Below are positions 37,818 to 47,895 of a DNA stretch of 64,000 nt, one piece after another; position 1 is the first letter of the stretch, and every line of letters begins with the position of its first letter. The position numbers were made by a program, and so were the translations under genes. The stretch lies in contig NZ_AKGD01000003.1 in NCBI RefSeq assembly GCF_000271305.1, positions 62,001 through 126,000 on the forward strand. The letters are read 5' to 3'. The notes below the pieces were generated by a model. The model did not search any database. It was not told where the DNA came from and saw only the letters and a list, made by a program, of their open reading frames with translations. Source of the stretch: Hydrocarboniphaga effusa AP103. GTDB taxonomy: Bacteria > Pseudomonadota > Gammaproteobacteria > Nevskiales > Nevskiaceae.

Positions 37818-37927
37818 GCCACCGGGCGAGGGCCCCGCGCAGCGGGATCGACCGCAAGGTGAGTGCGTGCCATCACCGTAATGCATCGCTCTCAGTCACC
37901 GCGAATTCTTGGAAGGTGATCGCATGA
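37814..37927 (+). CDS. Possible 37-residue small protein bridging nuoE and nuoF
   Basis: ATG overlaps the nuoE stop (ATGA) and the frame ends in a TGA overlapping the nuoF ATG (ATGA), so it fills the only sizeable gap (106 bp) of the front half of the operon with coupled junctions on both sides. The product would begin [15 protein letters not shown] and end SWKVIA, basic and without a membrane segment. No upstream purine-rich site beyond GGAGGCG 6 bp before. Could be a relic or chance; homologues in related operons would decide. Confidence 0.3.
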   Translation: MSHRARAPRSGIDRKVSACHHRNASLSVTANSWKVIA

Positions 37928-39228
37928 CACTTCGCAGTGCAGCCGACCCGCAGTACCAGAAGCCGCTGACGCGCCTGATCGATCGCGCGGCCGGTCCGCT
38001 CGCGATCGATGCCTACGAAGCCGAGGGCGGTTACGCCGCGCTCAAGAAGGCGGTCAAGGAACTCGAACCCGCTGCCGTGCAGGCCGTGGTCAAGGATTCG
38101 GGCCTGCGCGGTCGCGGCGGCGCGGGCTTCCCGACCGGCGTGAAGTGGAGCCTGATTCCGATGGGGCCGGACGCCGGCGAGAAATATCTCGTCTGCAACG
38201 CCGACGAAATGGAGCCCGGCACGTTCAAGGATCGCCTGCTCATGGAGCAGGCACCGCACCAGCTCATCGAGGCGATGGCGACCGCGGCGTTCGCGATCCA
38301 GGCCACGCGCGGCTACGTCTTCCTGCGCGGCGAATACGTGGTCGCGGCCGAGCGCCTGAACGCGGCGCTCGCCGAGGCGCGCGCCAGAAACTACATCGGC
38401 AAGAACATTCTCGGTGGCGCGTGGAGCTTCGAGCTGTTCGTGCACACGGGCGCGGGCCGCTACATCTGCGGCGAAGAAACCGCGCTGATCAACTCGCTCG
38501 AAGGCCGTCGCGCGAACCCGCGCGCCAAGCCGCCGTTTCCGCAGATCGCGGGGCTCTGGGGGCGTCCGACCATCGTCAACAACGTCGAGACGCTGTGCAA
38601 CATTCCGCACATCGTGTTGAACGGTGGCGATTGGTACAAGGCGCTCAACCAGGGCAAGAGCAAGGACGCGGGCACCAAGCTGTACGGCTGCTCGGGCCCG
38701 GCCAACAAGAACGGCATCTGGGAACTGCCGATCGGCACCACGGCACGCGAGCTGCTCGAAGTGCATGCCGGCGGCATGCGCAACGGCAAGAAGCTCAAGG
38801 CCTGGCTGCCGGGCGGCGCGTCGACCGACTTTCTGACGCCCGATCATCTGGATCTGGCGATGGATTTCGACACCATCGCCAAGGCCGGTTCGCGCATGGG
38901 CACGGGCCTGATCACGGTGGTCAACGAAGACCAGAGCATGGTCTCGGCCGTGCGCAATCTCGAAGAATTCTTCGCCCGCGAATCCTGCGGCTGGTGCACG
39001 CCGTGCCGTGACGGCCTGCCGTGGAGCGTGAAGATCCTGCGCGCTTTCGAAGCCGGGCAGGGCACGCCCGAAGATCTCGAGGTGCTCGCCAAGCTCACGC
39101 GCTGGCTCGGCCCCGGCAAGACGTTCTGCGCGCATGCGCCGGGCGCGATGGAACCGCTGCAGTCGGCACTGAAGTACTTCCGCCACGAGTTCGAGGCGGG
39201 TTTGGCGAAGCCGGCACAGGCAGCCTGA
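37924..39228 (+). CDS. nuoF: NADH-quinone oxidoreductase subunit F
   Basis: 434-residue 51-kDa subunit, binding NADH, FMN and the [4Fe-4S] cluster N3. FMN/NADH loop [29 protein letters not shown], and cluster motif [12 protein letters not shown] with the distant Cys in [13 protein letters not shown] preceded by GGAAGGTG; an in-frame TTG at 37909 is unlikely. Confidence 0.97.
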   Translation: MTLRSAADPQYQKPLTRLIDRAAGPLAIDAYEAEGGYAALKKAVKELEPAAVQAVVKDSGLRGRGGAGFPTGVKWSLIPMGPDAGEKYLVCNADEMEPGTFKDRLLMEQAPHQLIEAMATAAFAIQATRGYVFLRGEYVVAAERLNAALAEARARNYIGKNILGGAWSFELFVHTGAGRYICGEETALINSLEGRRANPRAKPPFPQIAGLWGRPTIVNNVETLCNIPHIVLNGGDWYKALNQGKSKDAGTKLYGCSGPANKNGIWELPIGTTARELLEVHAGGMRNGKKLKAWLPGGASTDFLTPDHLDLAMDFDTIAKAGSRMGTGLITVVNEDQSMVSAVRNLEEFFARESCGWCTPCRDGLPWSVKILRAFEAGQGTPEDLEVLAKLTRWLGPGKTFCAHAPGAMEPLQSALKYFRHEFEAGLAKPAQAA

Positions 39229-39235
39229 GGAACAC

Positions 39236-41929
39236 ATGGCAACCATTCACGTAGACGGCAAGCAGTACGAGGTCGACGGCTCGGACAATCTGCTCCAGGC
39301 CTGCCTCTCGCTGGGCCTCGATATTCCTTACTTCTGCTGGCACCCGGCGCTCGGCAGCGTCGGCGCCTGTCGCCAGTGCGCGGTCAAGCAGTTCGCCGAC
39401 GAGAACGACAAGCGCGGCCGTCTGGTGATGTCGTGCATGACCCCGGCCTCCAACAACGCCTACATCTCGATCGAAGATGAAGAGGCCAAGGAGTTCCGCG
39501 AGACGATCGTCAGCTTCTTGATGACGAATCATCCGCACGATTGCCCGGTCTGCGAAGAAGGCGGCCACTGCCACCTGCAGGACATGACGGTCATGACGGG
39601 GCATCACAGCCGTCAGTACCACTTCACCAAGCGCACGCACCTCAACCAGGAGCTCGGCCCGTTCATCGCCCACGAGATGAACCGCTGCATCGCCTGCTAT
39701 CGCTGCGTGCGCTACTACCGCGACTACGCGGGTGGCACCGACCTCGGCGTGTTCGGCTCGGCCGCCAACGTCTACTTCGGCCGTGAAAAGCCCGGCACCT
39801 TGCAGAGCGAATTCTCGGGCAATTTGTCCGAGGTCTGCCCGACCGGCGTATTCACCGACAAGACCCATTCCGAGCGCTACGTGCGCAAGTGGGACATGCA
39901 GTTCGCACCGAGCATCTGCACGGGCTGCGCGGTCGGCTGCAACATCTCGCCGGGCGAACGCTACGGCGAAATCCGCCGCATCGAGAACCGCTACAACGGC
40001 GAGGTCAACGGCTACTTCCTGTGCGACCGCGGCCGCTTCGGCTACGGCCACGTGAACCTCAAGGATCGGCCGCGCAAGGCGCAGATCAAGCGCGCTGGCG
40101 TATTCGCCGAAATCGAAGCCAATGAGGCCGTCGCCCACGTGCGCAGCCTGCTCGCCTCCGCGAGTTCGGTGCTCGGCATCGGCTCCACGCGTGCGAGCCT
40201 CGAGTCGAACTTCGCGCTGCGCGCCCTCGTCGGCGCCGACAACTTCAGCAATGGCCTGTCCGCGCAGAACGCAGCGCTGACGGCCTTCGCGCTCAAGGTG
40301 CTGCGCGAAGGCGCGGTGCCGGCGGCGACGATCCGCCAGATCGAGCAGGCCGACGCCGTGCTCGTGCTCGGCGAAGACGTGCTCGCCACCGCCTCGCGCG
40401 TGTCGCTCGCGCTGCGCCAGGCCGCCAAGGGCAAGACGCTCGAAATGACGCGCGAGAAGCGCGTGCCTGATTGGCAGGCCTACTCGGCCGCCGACATCGG
40501 CCAGCACGAGCGTTATCCGATCATCATCGCCACGCCGGCGGCGACGCGCTTCGACGACATCGGCAGCACCGTGCTGCGCCTGGCTCCCGATGCCATCGCC
40601 GCACTCGGCTTCGCGGTCGCGCATGCGATCGACGGTTCCGCTCCGGCGGCATCGGGCCTGTCGGATGCCGATGCGGCGCAGGTCGCGAAGATCGCCGAGA
40701 CGCTGGCCAAGGCCAAGCGTCCGCTGATCGTGTCGGGCACCGGCTGCGGCTCGCTGGCCGTGATGCAGGCCGCCGCGAACCTCGCGACCGCGCTGCACAG
40801 GCAGAACGCCGAAACGCTCATCAGCCTGGCGATTCCGGATTCCAACAGCATGGGCATGGCGCTGTTCGAAGCGAACGATCTCGAAGCTTCGCTCGCCAAG
40901 CTGCCGTCTTCTGGCGCTGTCGTCGTGGTGCTCGAAAACGACCTCACGCGCCGCCTGCCGGCTGCCGCGCTGAAGAAGCTCGAAGGCGCCACGCTGATCG
41001 TCGTCGATCACCAGATGACCGCCACCGCGCAGGCCGCCGACGTGATCCTGCCGGCCGCGAGCTTCGCCGAAGGCGACGGCACCGCGGTGAACTTCGAAGG
41101 CCGTGCCCAGCGCTACTTCCAGGTCTTCGATCCGGCTTACTACGACCGCACCGTCGACACGCTCGAATCCTGGCGCTGGCTGTCGCTTCTGGCGGACGGC
41201 AACGACGTGATCCTCGACGACGTGCTCGCCGATGCCGAAGCCGCACTGCCGCAGCTGGCGGGCATCGCCGCGGCCGCGCCGGATGCGACGTTCCGCGTGC
41301 AGGGCATGAAGATCAACCGCGCTCCGCCGCGCCAGTCCGGCCGCACCGCCGCGCGTGCCAACGTGTTCGTGCACGAGCCGCGTGCCACGCAGGACAAGGA
41401 TTCGGGCCTGGCCTTCTCCATGGAGGGCTACAACGGTGTGGGCAGCCAGGATCGTCCGGCCGCCGTGGTGCCGTACGCCTGGGCTCCGGGCTGGAACAGC
41501 CCGCAGTCCTGGAACAAGTTCCAGGACGAAGTCGGCGGCGCGCTCAAGGGTGGCGACGCGGGTGTGAAGCTGTTCAAGCCGGCCGCTTCCGGGCTGGCCT
41601 ATTCGCCGGCCGCTCCGGCGATCGGCGGCAACGGCCTGGTGGCGTTCCCGCTGTACCAGACCTTCGGCTCCGAAGAGCTGTCGGGCAAGGCCAAGCCGAT
41701 CCGCGAGCGCAGCAACGCGCCGTTCGTCGAGCTTTCGCTGGCCGACGCGCAGCGCCTGGGCATCGAGCACGAAGCCAGGGCGACCGTGAAGGCCGGCGAC
41801 GTCAGCGTGACCTTGCCGGCCAAGGTTCGCGTGGACTTCCCGGTCGGCCTGGTCGGCCTGCCGGTCGGTCTTCCGGGTGTGCCGACGATCGCTTCGGGCG
41901 CCGCCGTCGATGTCGTGAAGGGGGCCTGA
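39236..41929 (+). CDS. nuoG: NADH-quinone oxidoreductase subunit G
   Basis: 897-residue 75-kDa subunit. N-terminal [2Fe-2S] N1b ligands Cys34, Cys45, Cys48 and Cys67; His/Cys ligands of N5 in [15 protein letters not shown]4 in RCIACYRC; then the extra N7 cluster motif CTGCAVGCN with a distal Cys in YFLCDRG, followed by a molybdopterin-oxidoreductase-like domain that has lost its cofactor. The first 270 residues are strikingly close to E. coli NuoG. N7 is absent in many short NuoG proteins. Stop overlaps nuoH start (TGATG). Confidence 0.97.
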   Translation: MATIHVDGKQYEVDGSDNLLQACLSLGLDIPYFCWHPALGSVGACRQCAVKQFADENDKRGRLVMSCMTPASNNAYISIEDEEAKEFRETIVSFLMTNHPHDCPVCEEGGHCHLQDMTVMTGHHSRQYHFTKRTHLNQELGPFIAHEMNRCIACYRCVRYYRDYAGGTDLGVFGSAANVYFGREKPGTLQSEFSGNLSEVCPTGVFTDKTHSERYVRKWDMQFAPSICTGCAVGCNISPGERYGEIRRIENRYNGEVNGYFLCDRGRFGYGHVNLKDRPRKAQIKRAGVFAEIEANEAVAHVRSLLASASSVLGIGSTRASLESNFALRALVGADNFSNGLSAQNAALTAFALKVLREGAVPAATIRQIEQADAVLVLGEDVLATASRVSLALRQAAKGKTLEMTREKRVPDWQAYSAADIGQHERYPIIIATPAATRFDDIGSTVLRLAPDAIAALGFAVAHAIDGSAPAASGLSDADAAQVAKIAETLAKAKRPLIVSGTGCGSLAVMQAAANLATALHRQNAETLISLAIPDSNSMGMALFEANDLEASLAKLPSSGAVVVVLENDLTRRLPAAALKKLEGATLIVVDHQMTATAQAADVILPAASFAEGDGTAVNFEGRAQRYFQVFDPAYYDRTVDTLESWRWLSLLADGNDVILDDVLADAEAALPQLAGIAAAAPDATFRVQGMKINRAPPRQSGRTAARANVFVHEPRATQDKDSGLAFSMEGYNGVGSQDRPAAVVPYAWAPGWNSPQSWNKFQDEVGGALKGGDAGVKLFKPAASGLAYSPAAPAIGGNGLVAFPLYQTFGSEELSGKAKPIRERSNAPFVELSLADAQRLGIEHEARATVKAGDVSVTLPAKVRVDFPVGLVGLPVGLPGVPTIASGAAVDVVKGA

Positions 41930-42948
41930 TGATCGAGCAGATCTACTCGCTGCTTCCGCCGTTCGTCTGGGAGATTCTCTGGGCGGTCGTCAAGGCCGTG
42001 ATCATCCTGCTCGGCGTGGTGATCTCCGCCGCCTGGATGATCTGGCTCGAGCGTCGCCTGCTCGGCCTCTGGCAGGACCGCTACGGACCGAACCGCGTCG
42101 GCCTCTGGGGCCTCGGCCAGGTCATCGCGGACATGCTCAAGATCTTCTTCAAGGAAGACTGGACGCCGCCGTTCGTGGACAAGTTCACGTTCACGCTCGC
42201 GCCGGCGATCGCGATGAGCATGATGCTGCTGCCGTTCTGCCTGATTCCGATCACGCCGAACTGGGGCGTCTCCAACGCCAGCCTCGGCCTGCTGTTCTTC
42301 TTCGCCACCGCAGGCCTTGCGGTCTACGCGGTGATGCTCGGCGGCTGGTCGTCCAACAGCAAGTATTCGCTGCTCGGCGGCCTGCGCTCGACTGCGCAGA
42401 CGATCAGCTACGAAGTGTTCATGGGCATTTCGCTGATGGGTATCGTGGTGCAGGCGGGCAGCTTCAACCTGCACGAGATCGTGCGCTGGCAGCAGGAGCA
42501 CGTCTGGTTCATCTTCCCGCAGTTCTTCGCGTTTCTGACCTGGGCGCTGGCCGGCGTCGCGGTCACGCACCGCACGCCGTTCGATCTGCCCGAAGCCGAA
42601 TCCGAACTCGCCGCCGGTTATCACACCGAATATTCGGGCATGAAGTTCGGCATGTTCTTCGTCGGCGAATACGTCGGCATCGTGCTGGTTTCGGGCCTGA
42701 CCACCGCGCTGTTCTTCGGTGGCTGGGAAGCGCCGTTCGGCGACTACCTGCCGTTCCTCAACGCGGTGCCTTTCGTCTGGTTCGCGTTGAAGTCCTTGTT
42801 CTTCATGTCGTCGTTCATCCTGCTGCGCGCGGCGCTGCCGCGTCCGCGCTACGACCACATGATGTCCGCCGCCTGGAAGGTCTGTTTGCCGATGTCGCTG
42901 CTGAATCTGATCGGCACCGCGGCCGTCGTGCTGTGGACGGGAGCCTGA
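41929..42948 (+). CDS. nuoH: NADH-quinone oxidoreductase subunit H
   Basis: 339 residues, eight membrane helices, forming the quinone channel with NuoB and Nuo[29 protein letters not shown] and [23 protein letters not shown] are diagnostic and carry the conserved acidic residues. Begins within the nuoG stop codon. Confidence 0.97.
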   Translation: MIEQIYSLLPPFVWEILWAVVKAVIILLGVVISAAWMIWLERRLLGLWQDRYGPNRVGLWGLGQVIADMLKIFFKEDWTPPFVDKFTFTLAPAIAMSMMLLPFCLIPITPNWGVSNASLGLLFFFATAGLAVYAVMLGGWSSNSKYSLLGGLRSTAQTISYEVFMGISLMGIVVQAGSFNLHEIVRWQQEHVWFIFPQFFAFLTWALAGVAVTHRTPFDLPEAESELAAGYHTEYSGMKFGMFFVGEYVGIVLVSGLTTALFFGGWEAPFGDYLPFLNAVPFVWFALKSLFFMSSFILLRAALPRPRYDHMMSAAWKVCLPMSLLNLIGTAAVVLWTGA

Positions 42949-42952
42949 TCCG

Positions 42953-43501
42953 ATGAAAACCTTCTTCGCCGTGCTGCACGGCATTTGGACCCAGTTGCGG
43001 TCCATCGGCATGATCTTCATGCACTCGTTCCGTCCGCGCGACGTGATCCTGTATCCGGAAGTGAAGCCGCCGGTGCCGCCTCGCTATCGCGGCCGCATCG
43101 TGCTGACGCGCGACCCCGACGGCGACGAACGCTGCGTGGCCTGCAACCTCTGCGCGGTGGCCTGCCCGGTGGGCTGCATCTCGCTGCAGAAGGCCGAGCG
43201 CCCCGAGGATGGCCGCTGGTATCCGGAGTTCTTCCGCATCAACTTCTCGCGCTGCATCTTCTGCGGCCTCTGCGAAGAAGCCTGCCCGACCAACGCGATC
43301 CAGCTGACGCCCGACTACGAGCTCTGCGAGTACGACCGCCAGAACCTCGTCTACGAGAAGGAGCATCTGCTCATCTCGGGCGTCGGCAAGTACCACGACT
43401 ACAACTTCTACCGGGTGTCCGGCATGGCCATCAAGGGTAAGGGCAAGGGCGAGGCGCTCAACGAATCGGCGCCGGTCGACGTCAAGTCGCTGCTGCCATA
43501 A
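42953..43501 (+). CDS. nuoI: NADH-quinone oxidoreductase subunit I
   Basis: 182-residue ferredoxin-like subunit with two [4Fe-4S] clusters N6a and N6b: [15 protein letters not shown] and [15 protein letters not shown]. Between and after them the sequence tracks E. coli NuoI almost residue for residue, including the C-terminal VDVKSLLP. 4 bp after nuoH. Confidence 0.97.
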   Translation: MKTFFAVLHGIWTQLRSIGMIFMHSFRPRDVILYPEVKPPVPPRYRGRIVLTRDPDGDERCVACNLCAVACPVGCISLQKAERPEDGRWYPEFFRINFSRCIFCGLCEEACPTNAIQLTPDYELCEYDRQNLVYEKEHLLISGVGKYHDYNFYRVSGMAIKGKGKGEALNESAPVDVKSLLP

Positions 43502-43515
43502 AGGACTTGGGACGC

Positions 43516-44028
43516 ATGATCGAACCACTCGTTTCCGCTGCTTTCTACGTCGCCGGATTCGTCGCGCTGTTCTCGACGGTGATGGTGGTCGTCAACACGC
43601 ACCCGGTGCACGCGCTGCTGTACCTGGTGCTGTCGCTGCTATCGATCGCGATGGTGTTCTTCACGCTCGGCGCTCCGTTCGCGGGCGTGCTCGAGATCAT
43701 CGTCTACGCGGGCGCCATCCTGGTGCTGTTCGTGTTCGTGGTGATGATGCTGAATCTGGGCAAGGCCACGGTCGAACAAGAGAAGAAGTGGCTCAAGGGC
43801 TCGGGCTGGATCGGTCCGGTGGTGCTGGCCGGCGTGCTGCTCGCCGAGCTCGTGCTGATCCTGTGGCCGCAGGCCGGCCTGACGCCGATCAGCGGCAAGG
43901 TCGTGGGCGCCAAGGAAGTCGGCGTGGCCATGTTCGGGCCCTATCTGCTCGCGGTCGAACTCGCCTCGACGCTGCTGCTCGCCGGCCTCGTGGCCGCCTA
44001 CCACCTGGGACGTAGCCAAGACTCATGA
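43516..44028 (+). CDS. nuoJ: NADH-quinone oxidoreductase subunit J
   Basis: 170 residues with five membrane helices. [20 protein letters not shown] is the conserved pi-bulge helix 3 region that gates proton transfer. The ATG at 43516 is preferred to an in-frame TTG 9 bases upstream. Overlaps nuoK by 4 bp. Confidence 0.96.
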   Translation: MIEPLVSAAFYVAGFVALFSTVMVVVNTHPVHALLYLVLSLLSIAMVFFTLGAPFAGVLEIIVYAGAILVLFVFVVMMLNLGKATVEQEKKWLKGSGWIGPVVLAGVLLAELVLILWPQAGLTPISGKVVGAKEVGVAMFGPYLLAVELASTLLLAGLVAAYHLGRSQDS

Positions 44029-44333
44029 CCACCATTCCCATGGAGCATGGGCTGCTGCTCGCCGCAGCGCTCTTCACGCTGGGCTTCGCCGGCCTGGTGG
44101 TTCGCCGCAACGTGCTGTTCATGCTGATGTCGGTCGAAATCATGATGAACGCGACCGCGCTGGCCTTCGTCACCGCCGGCGCGCGCTGGGGCAACGCGGA
44201 CGGGCAGGTGATGTTCGCGTTCGTGCTCTCGCTGGCCGCCGCCGAAGCCTGCGTGGCGCTCGCGCTGGTGATCCAGCTCTACCGTCGCTTCCGCACGCTG
44301 GACGTGGATGCGGCCAGCACGATGAAGGGGTAA
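44025..44333 (+). CDS. nuoK: NADH-quinone oxidoreductase subunit K
   Basis: 102-residue MrpC-like subunit with three membrane helices. The two buried acids are in [17 protein letters not shown] (Glu in helix 2) and [13 protein letters not shown] (Glu in helix 3). Starts inside the nuoJ stop codon. Confidence 0.96.
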   Translation: MTTIPMEHGLLLAAALFTLGFAGLVVRRNVLFMLMSVEIMMNATALAFVTAGARWGNADGQVMFAFVLSLAAAEACVALALVIQLYRRFRTLDVDAASTMKG

Positions 44334-44339
44334 GACGGC

Positions 44340-46271
44340 ATGCTGAATCTGCTACCGCTCGTTTTCGTCTTCCCGCTCGTCGGCTTTTTGCTGCTCGCGT
44401 TCTCGCGCGGCCGCCTGTCCGAGAACGCCGCCGCCACCATCGGTGTCGGCGCGATGGGCTTGTCGGCGCTGACCGCGCTCGTGGTCGGCTACGACTTCCT
44501 GGCGCATCCGCCGGAAGGCCACGCGTACACGCATCTGCTGTGGACCTGGATGGACGTCGGCAACTTCGCGCCGACCTTTGCGCTCAAGCTCGACGCGCTG
44601 TCGCTGACGATGCTCGGCGTGATCACCGGCGTGGGTTTCTTCATCCACCTGTTCGCCTCGTGGTACATGCGCGGCGACGACGGCTACGCGCGCTTTTTGA
44701 GCTACATGAACCTGTTCGTCGCGAGCATGCTGTTCCTCGTGCTCGGCGACAACCTGCTGTTCCTGTACTTCGGCTGGGAAGGCGTGGGCCTGTGTTCGTA
44801 CCTGCTGATCGGCTTCTGGTACAAGGACCCGGCCAACGGCGCCGCGGCGCGCAAAGCCTTCGTGATCACGCGCGTGGGCGACACCTTCATGGCGATCGCG
44901 CTGTTCATCCTCTATCGCGAATTCGGCACGCTCAATATCGATGAGCTCGCTCGCCTGGCGCCCGAAGCCTGGGCGGTCGGCAGCACGGTGGCGACCGCGA
45001 CGGCGCTGCTGCTGCTCGGCGGCGCGGTGGGCAAGTCGGCGCAGCTGCCGCTGCAGACCTGGCTGCCGGACGCGATGGCCGGCCCGACGCCGGTTTCCGC
45101 GCTGATCCACGCGGCGACCATGGTCACCGCCGGCGTGTACCTGATCGCGCGTACGCACGTGCTGTTCGAGCTGTCTCCCTTCGCGCTCGAATGCGTCGGC
45201 GTCATCGGTGCGATCACGCTGCTGCTCGCCGGTTTCACGGCGCTCATGCAGACCGACATCAAGAAGATTCTCGCCTACTCGACCATGAGCCAGATCGGCT
45301 ACATGTTCCTGGCCGAAGGCGCCGGCGCGTATCAGCCGGCCGTGTTCCACCTGATGACGCACGCCTTCTTCAAGGCGCTGCTGTTCCTGTCGTCGGGCTC
45401 GGTGATCCTGGCGATGCACCACGAGCAGGACATCTTCCGCATGGGCAACCTGCGCAAGCACATTCCGTTCGTGTTCTGGTGCATGCTGATCGGCACGCTC
45501 GCGCTGTGCGCGTTCCCGTTCACCTCGGGCTTCTACTCGAAGGACGAGATCCTGCACGAGGCCTATCTGGCCGGGCACTACGAGCTCTGGCTCGCGGGCC
45601 TGTTCGGCGCGTTCTTGACCGGTGTCTACAGCTTCCGACTGATCTTCATCGTCTTCTTCGGCCCCGAACGCTGGCGCCAGGTTGCACATCATGCGCACGG
45701 TCACGATGACCACGCGGACGATCACGCGCATCACGGCCTCGGTCCGAAGGACGAGCCGCATGGTGCGAAGACGCTCGATCACCACCTGCCGCTCGCGGTA
45801 CTGCTGATCTTCTCGATCCTCGGCGGCTTCATCCACCTGCCGCTCGAGACCGTGCTGCCGGCTGCGGGCCACGGTTTGGAAGCGGGGGCGGACCACGGCC
45901 CGGCCTGGATCGCCTATCTGCCGATTCCGGTGTCGCTCGCGGGCATCCTGGTGTCCTGGCTGCTGTTCGTGCAGGCCCCGCAGATTCCGGCCGCGCTCAA
46001 GAACGGCGCCGCCACCGCCTGGCTCGGCAAGCTCTGGAAGAACGCCTGGGGCTTCGACTGGCTCTACGACGTGCTGTTCGAGCGCCCGTTCGTGTGGATT
46101 TCGCGCACCAACCGCAATGACTTCATCGACCAGCTGATCGGCCTGATTCCGGCCAGCCTGCGCGCTGCGAGCACGCTCGCGACGACCACGCAGACCGGCG
46201 GCCTGCGCTGGTACGCGGCGGTGGCCGGCGCCGGCATCTGCGTGCTGATCGCCGTCGTGGCGCTGCACTGA
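44340..46271 (+). CDS. nuoL: NADH-quinone oxidoreductase subunit L
   Basis: 643-residue distal antiporter-like subunit with the long lateral helix. FGWEGVGLCSYLLIGFWY contains the key Glu, KSAQLPLQTWLPDAMAGPTP the broken helix Lys, and HAFFKALLFLSSGSVI the second half-channel. A His/Asp-rich loop (about residues 442-470, HHAHGHDDHADDHAHHG) is inserted before the lateral helix and is richer in His than usual. Confidence 0.97.
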   Translation: MLNLLPLVFVFPLVGFLLLAFSRGRLSENAAATIGVGAMGLSALTALVVGYDFLAHPPEGHAYTHLLWTWMDVGNFAPTFALKLDALSLTMLGVITGVGFFIHLFASWYMRGDDGYARFLSYMNLFVASMLFLVLGDNLLFLYFGWEGVGLCSYLLIGFWYKDPANGAAARKAFVITRVGDTFMAIALFILYREFGTLNIDELARLAPEAWAVGSTVATATALLLLGGAVGKSAQLPLQTWLPDAMAGPTPVSALIHAATMVTAGVYLIARTHVLFELSPFALECVGVIGAITLLLAGFTALMQTDIKKILAYSTMSQIGYMFLAEGAGAYQPAVFHLMTHAFFKALLFLSSGSVILAMHHEQDIFRMGNLRKHIPFVFWCMLIGTLALCAFPFTSGFYSKDEILHEAYLAGHYELWLAGLFGAFLTGVYSFRLIFIVFFGPERWRQVAHHAHGHDDHADDHAHHGLGPKDEPHGAKTLDHHLPLAVLLIFSILGGFIHLPLETVLPAAGHGLEAGADHGPAWIAYLPIPVSLAGILVSWLLFVQAPQIPAALKNGAATAWLGKLWKNAWGFDWLYDVLFERPFVWISRTNRNDFIDQLIGLIPASLRAASTLATTTQTGGLRWYAAVAGAGICVLIAVVALH

Positions 46272-46302
46272 TCAAAGCCCCAGGAAACTAGAGAACGACA
46301 CG

Positions 46303-47895
46303 ATGATTCTGGCCTGGCTCATCCTCATTCCCTTCATCGGCGGTCTGCTGAGCTGGCAGAGCGAACGCTCCTCGCGCGGCACGCCTCGCTGGATCGCGCT
46401 GATCACCATGCTGTCCACGCTCGGCATTTCGCTGTGGCTGTGGGCGACTGGCGACTATTCGATGACCGGTACCGGCTTCGCGGCCGCCGCGGGTCAGGCT
46501 CCGCAGTGGACCGTCGAGTTCAAGGTTCAGTGGATTCCGGCGATCGGTGCGAGCATCCACCTGGGCCTCGACGGCCTGTCGCTGCTGCTCGTGGTGCTGA
46601 CCAACCTGATCGGCGTGCTCGCGATCGCCTGCTCGTGGAAGGAGATCGAGCGCAACGTCGGCTTCTTCCATCTGAACCTGCTGTGGAACCTCGGCGGCGT
46701 GGTCGGCATCTTCCTCGCGCTGGATCTGTTCCTGTTCTTCTTCTTCTGGGAAATGATGCTGGTGCCGATGTTCTTCCTGATCGCGCTCTGGGGCCACAAC
46801 ATGCCCGGCGGAAAGGGCAGGGTCCACACGGCGATCAAGTTCTTCATCTACACCCAGGCCTCGGGCTTCCTGATGCTGATCAGCATCCTCGGCCTGGTGT
46901 GGTTCAACCACCAGGCCACCGGCGTCTGGAGCTTCGACTATCACGATCTGCTCGCCACCAAGCTGTCGGCGAACGCCGAATGGTGGCTCATGCTCGGCTT
47001 CTTCCTGGCCTTCGCGGTCAAGATGCCGCTGGTGCCGCTGCACAGCTGGCTGCCCGATGCGCACAGCCAGGCGCCGACGGCCGGCTCGGTCGACCTCGCG
47101 GGCATTCTGCTGAAGACCGCGGCCTACGGCCTGCTGCGCTTCGGCATTCCGTTCTTCCCGAACGCCTCGGCCGAGTTCGCGCCGGTGGCGATGTGGCTGT
47201 CGGTGCTCGGCATCGTCTACGGCGCGGTGGTGGCGTTCTCGCAGACCGACATCAAGCGCCTGGTCGCCTACAGCAGCGTGAGCCACATGGGCTTCGTCGT
47301 GATCGGCATCTACGCGGGCACCGAGCAGGCGCTGCAGGGCGTGGTCGTACAGATGATCGCGCATGGCCTGTCGGCCGCGGGCCTGTTCATCCTCTGCGGC
47401 GAAATCTACGAGCGCCTGCACACGCGTGACCTGACCAAGATGGGCGGCCTGTGGGCTCGGTTCCCGAACCTGCCGCCGATCATGCTGTTCTTCTGCGCGG
47501 CCTCGCTGGGCCTGCCGGGCCTTGGCAACTTCGTCGGCGAATTCCTGATCCTGGTCGGCAGCTTCCCGGTCGCGCCGGTGGTGACGATCATCGCGGCCTC
47601 CGGCCTGATCCTGGCGGCGGTCTACTCGCTGATCATCGTGCAGCGCGCCCTGCACGGCGCTCCGCAGGAGCTGCCGCCCGGCGCGCATCTGCACAACGGC
47701 AAGCTCAAGGACCTGTCGCGTCGCGAACTCGTGATGATGTTCTCGCTGATGATCCTGCTGCTCGGCCTGGGCCTGTATCCGCAGCCTGTCATCAACGCCG
47801 CCAAGGCGCCGGTGCAGGCCGTTCACGCCATCTATAGCGCAGCCGGGAAGCCCGTCGCCGGCCCTGTCGCAGCCAGCACCGGAGTCGCCGAATGA
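46303..47895 (+). CDS. nuoM: NADH-quinone oxidoreductase subunit M
   Basis: 530-residue antiporter-like subunit. FFFFWEMMLVPMFFLI holds the conserved Glu; KMPLVPLHSWLPDAHSQAP the proton-channel Lys and substrate loop; AYSSVSHMGFV follows. Its stop overlaps nuoN start (ATGA). A 31-bp gap after nuoL contains AGGAAAC. Confidence 0.97.
   Translation: MILAWLILIPFIGGLLSWQSERSSRGTPRWIALITMLSTLGISLWLWATGDYSMTGTGFAAAAGQAPQWTVEFKVQWIPAIGASIHLGLDGLSLLLVVLTNLIGVLAIACSWKEIERNVGFFHLNLLWNLGGVVGIFLALDLFLFFFFWEMMLVPMFFLIALWGHNMPGGKGRVHTAIKFFIYTQASGFLMLISILGLVWFNHQATGVWSFDYHDLLATKLSANAEWWLMLGFFLAFAVKMPLVPLHSWLPDAHSQAPTAGSVDLAGILLKTAAYGLLRFGIPFFPNASAEFAPVAMWLSVLGIVYGAVVAFSQTDIKRLVAYSSVSHMGFVVIGIYAGTEQALQGVVVQMIAHGLSAAGLFILCGEIYERLHTRDLTKMGGLWARFPNLPPIMLFFCAASLGLPGLGNFVGEFLILVGSFPVAPVVTIIAASGLILAAVYSLIIVQRALHGAPQELPPGAHLHNGKLKDLSRRELVMMFSLMILLLGLGLYPQPVINAAKAPVQAVHAIYSAAGKPVAGPVAASTGVAE

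Noticed and set aside
37818..37923. nuoE-nuoF gap as a promoter region
   Set aside because: No -35/-10 pair of any quality was found; operon continuity and the bridging frame argue against an internal promoter.
39095..41770. Very long open frame antisense to nuoG
   Set aside because: GC-rich third positions leave the antisense frame open; the product is Arg/His/Gly-rich without any family features, while nuoG is unmistakable.
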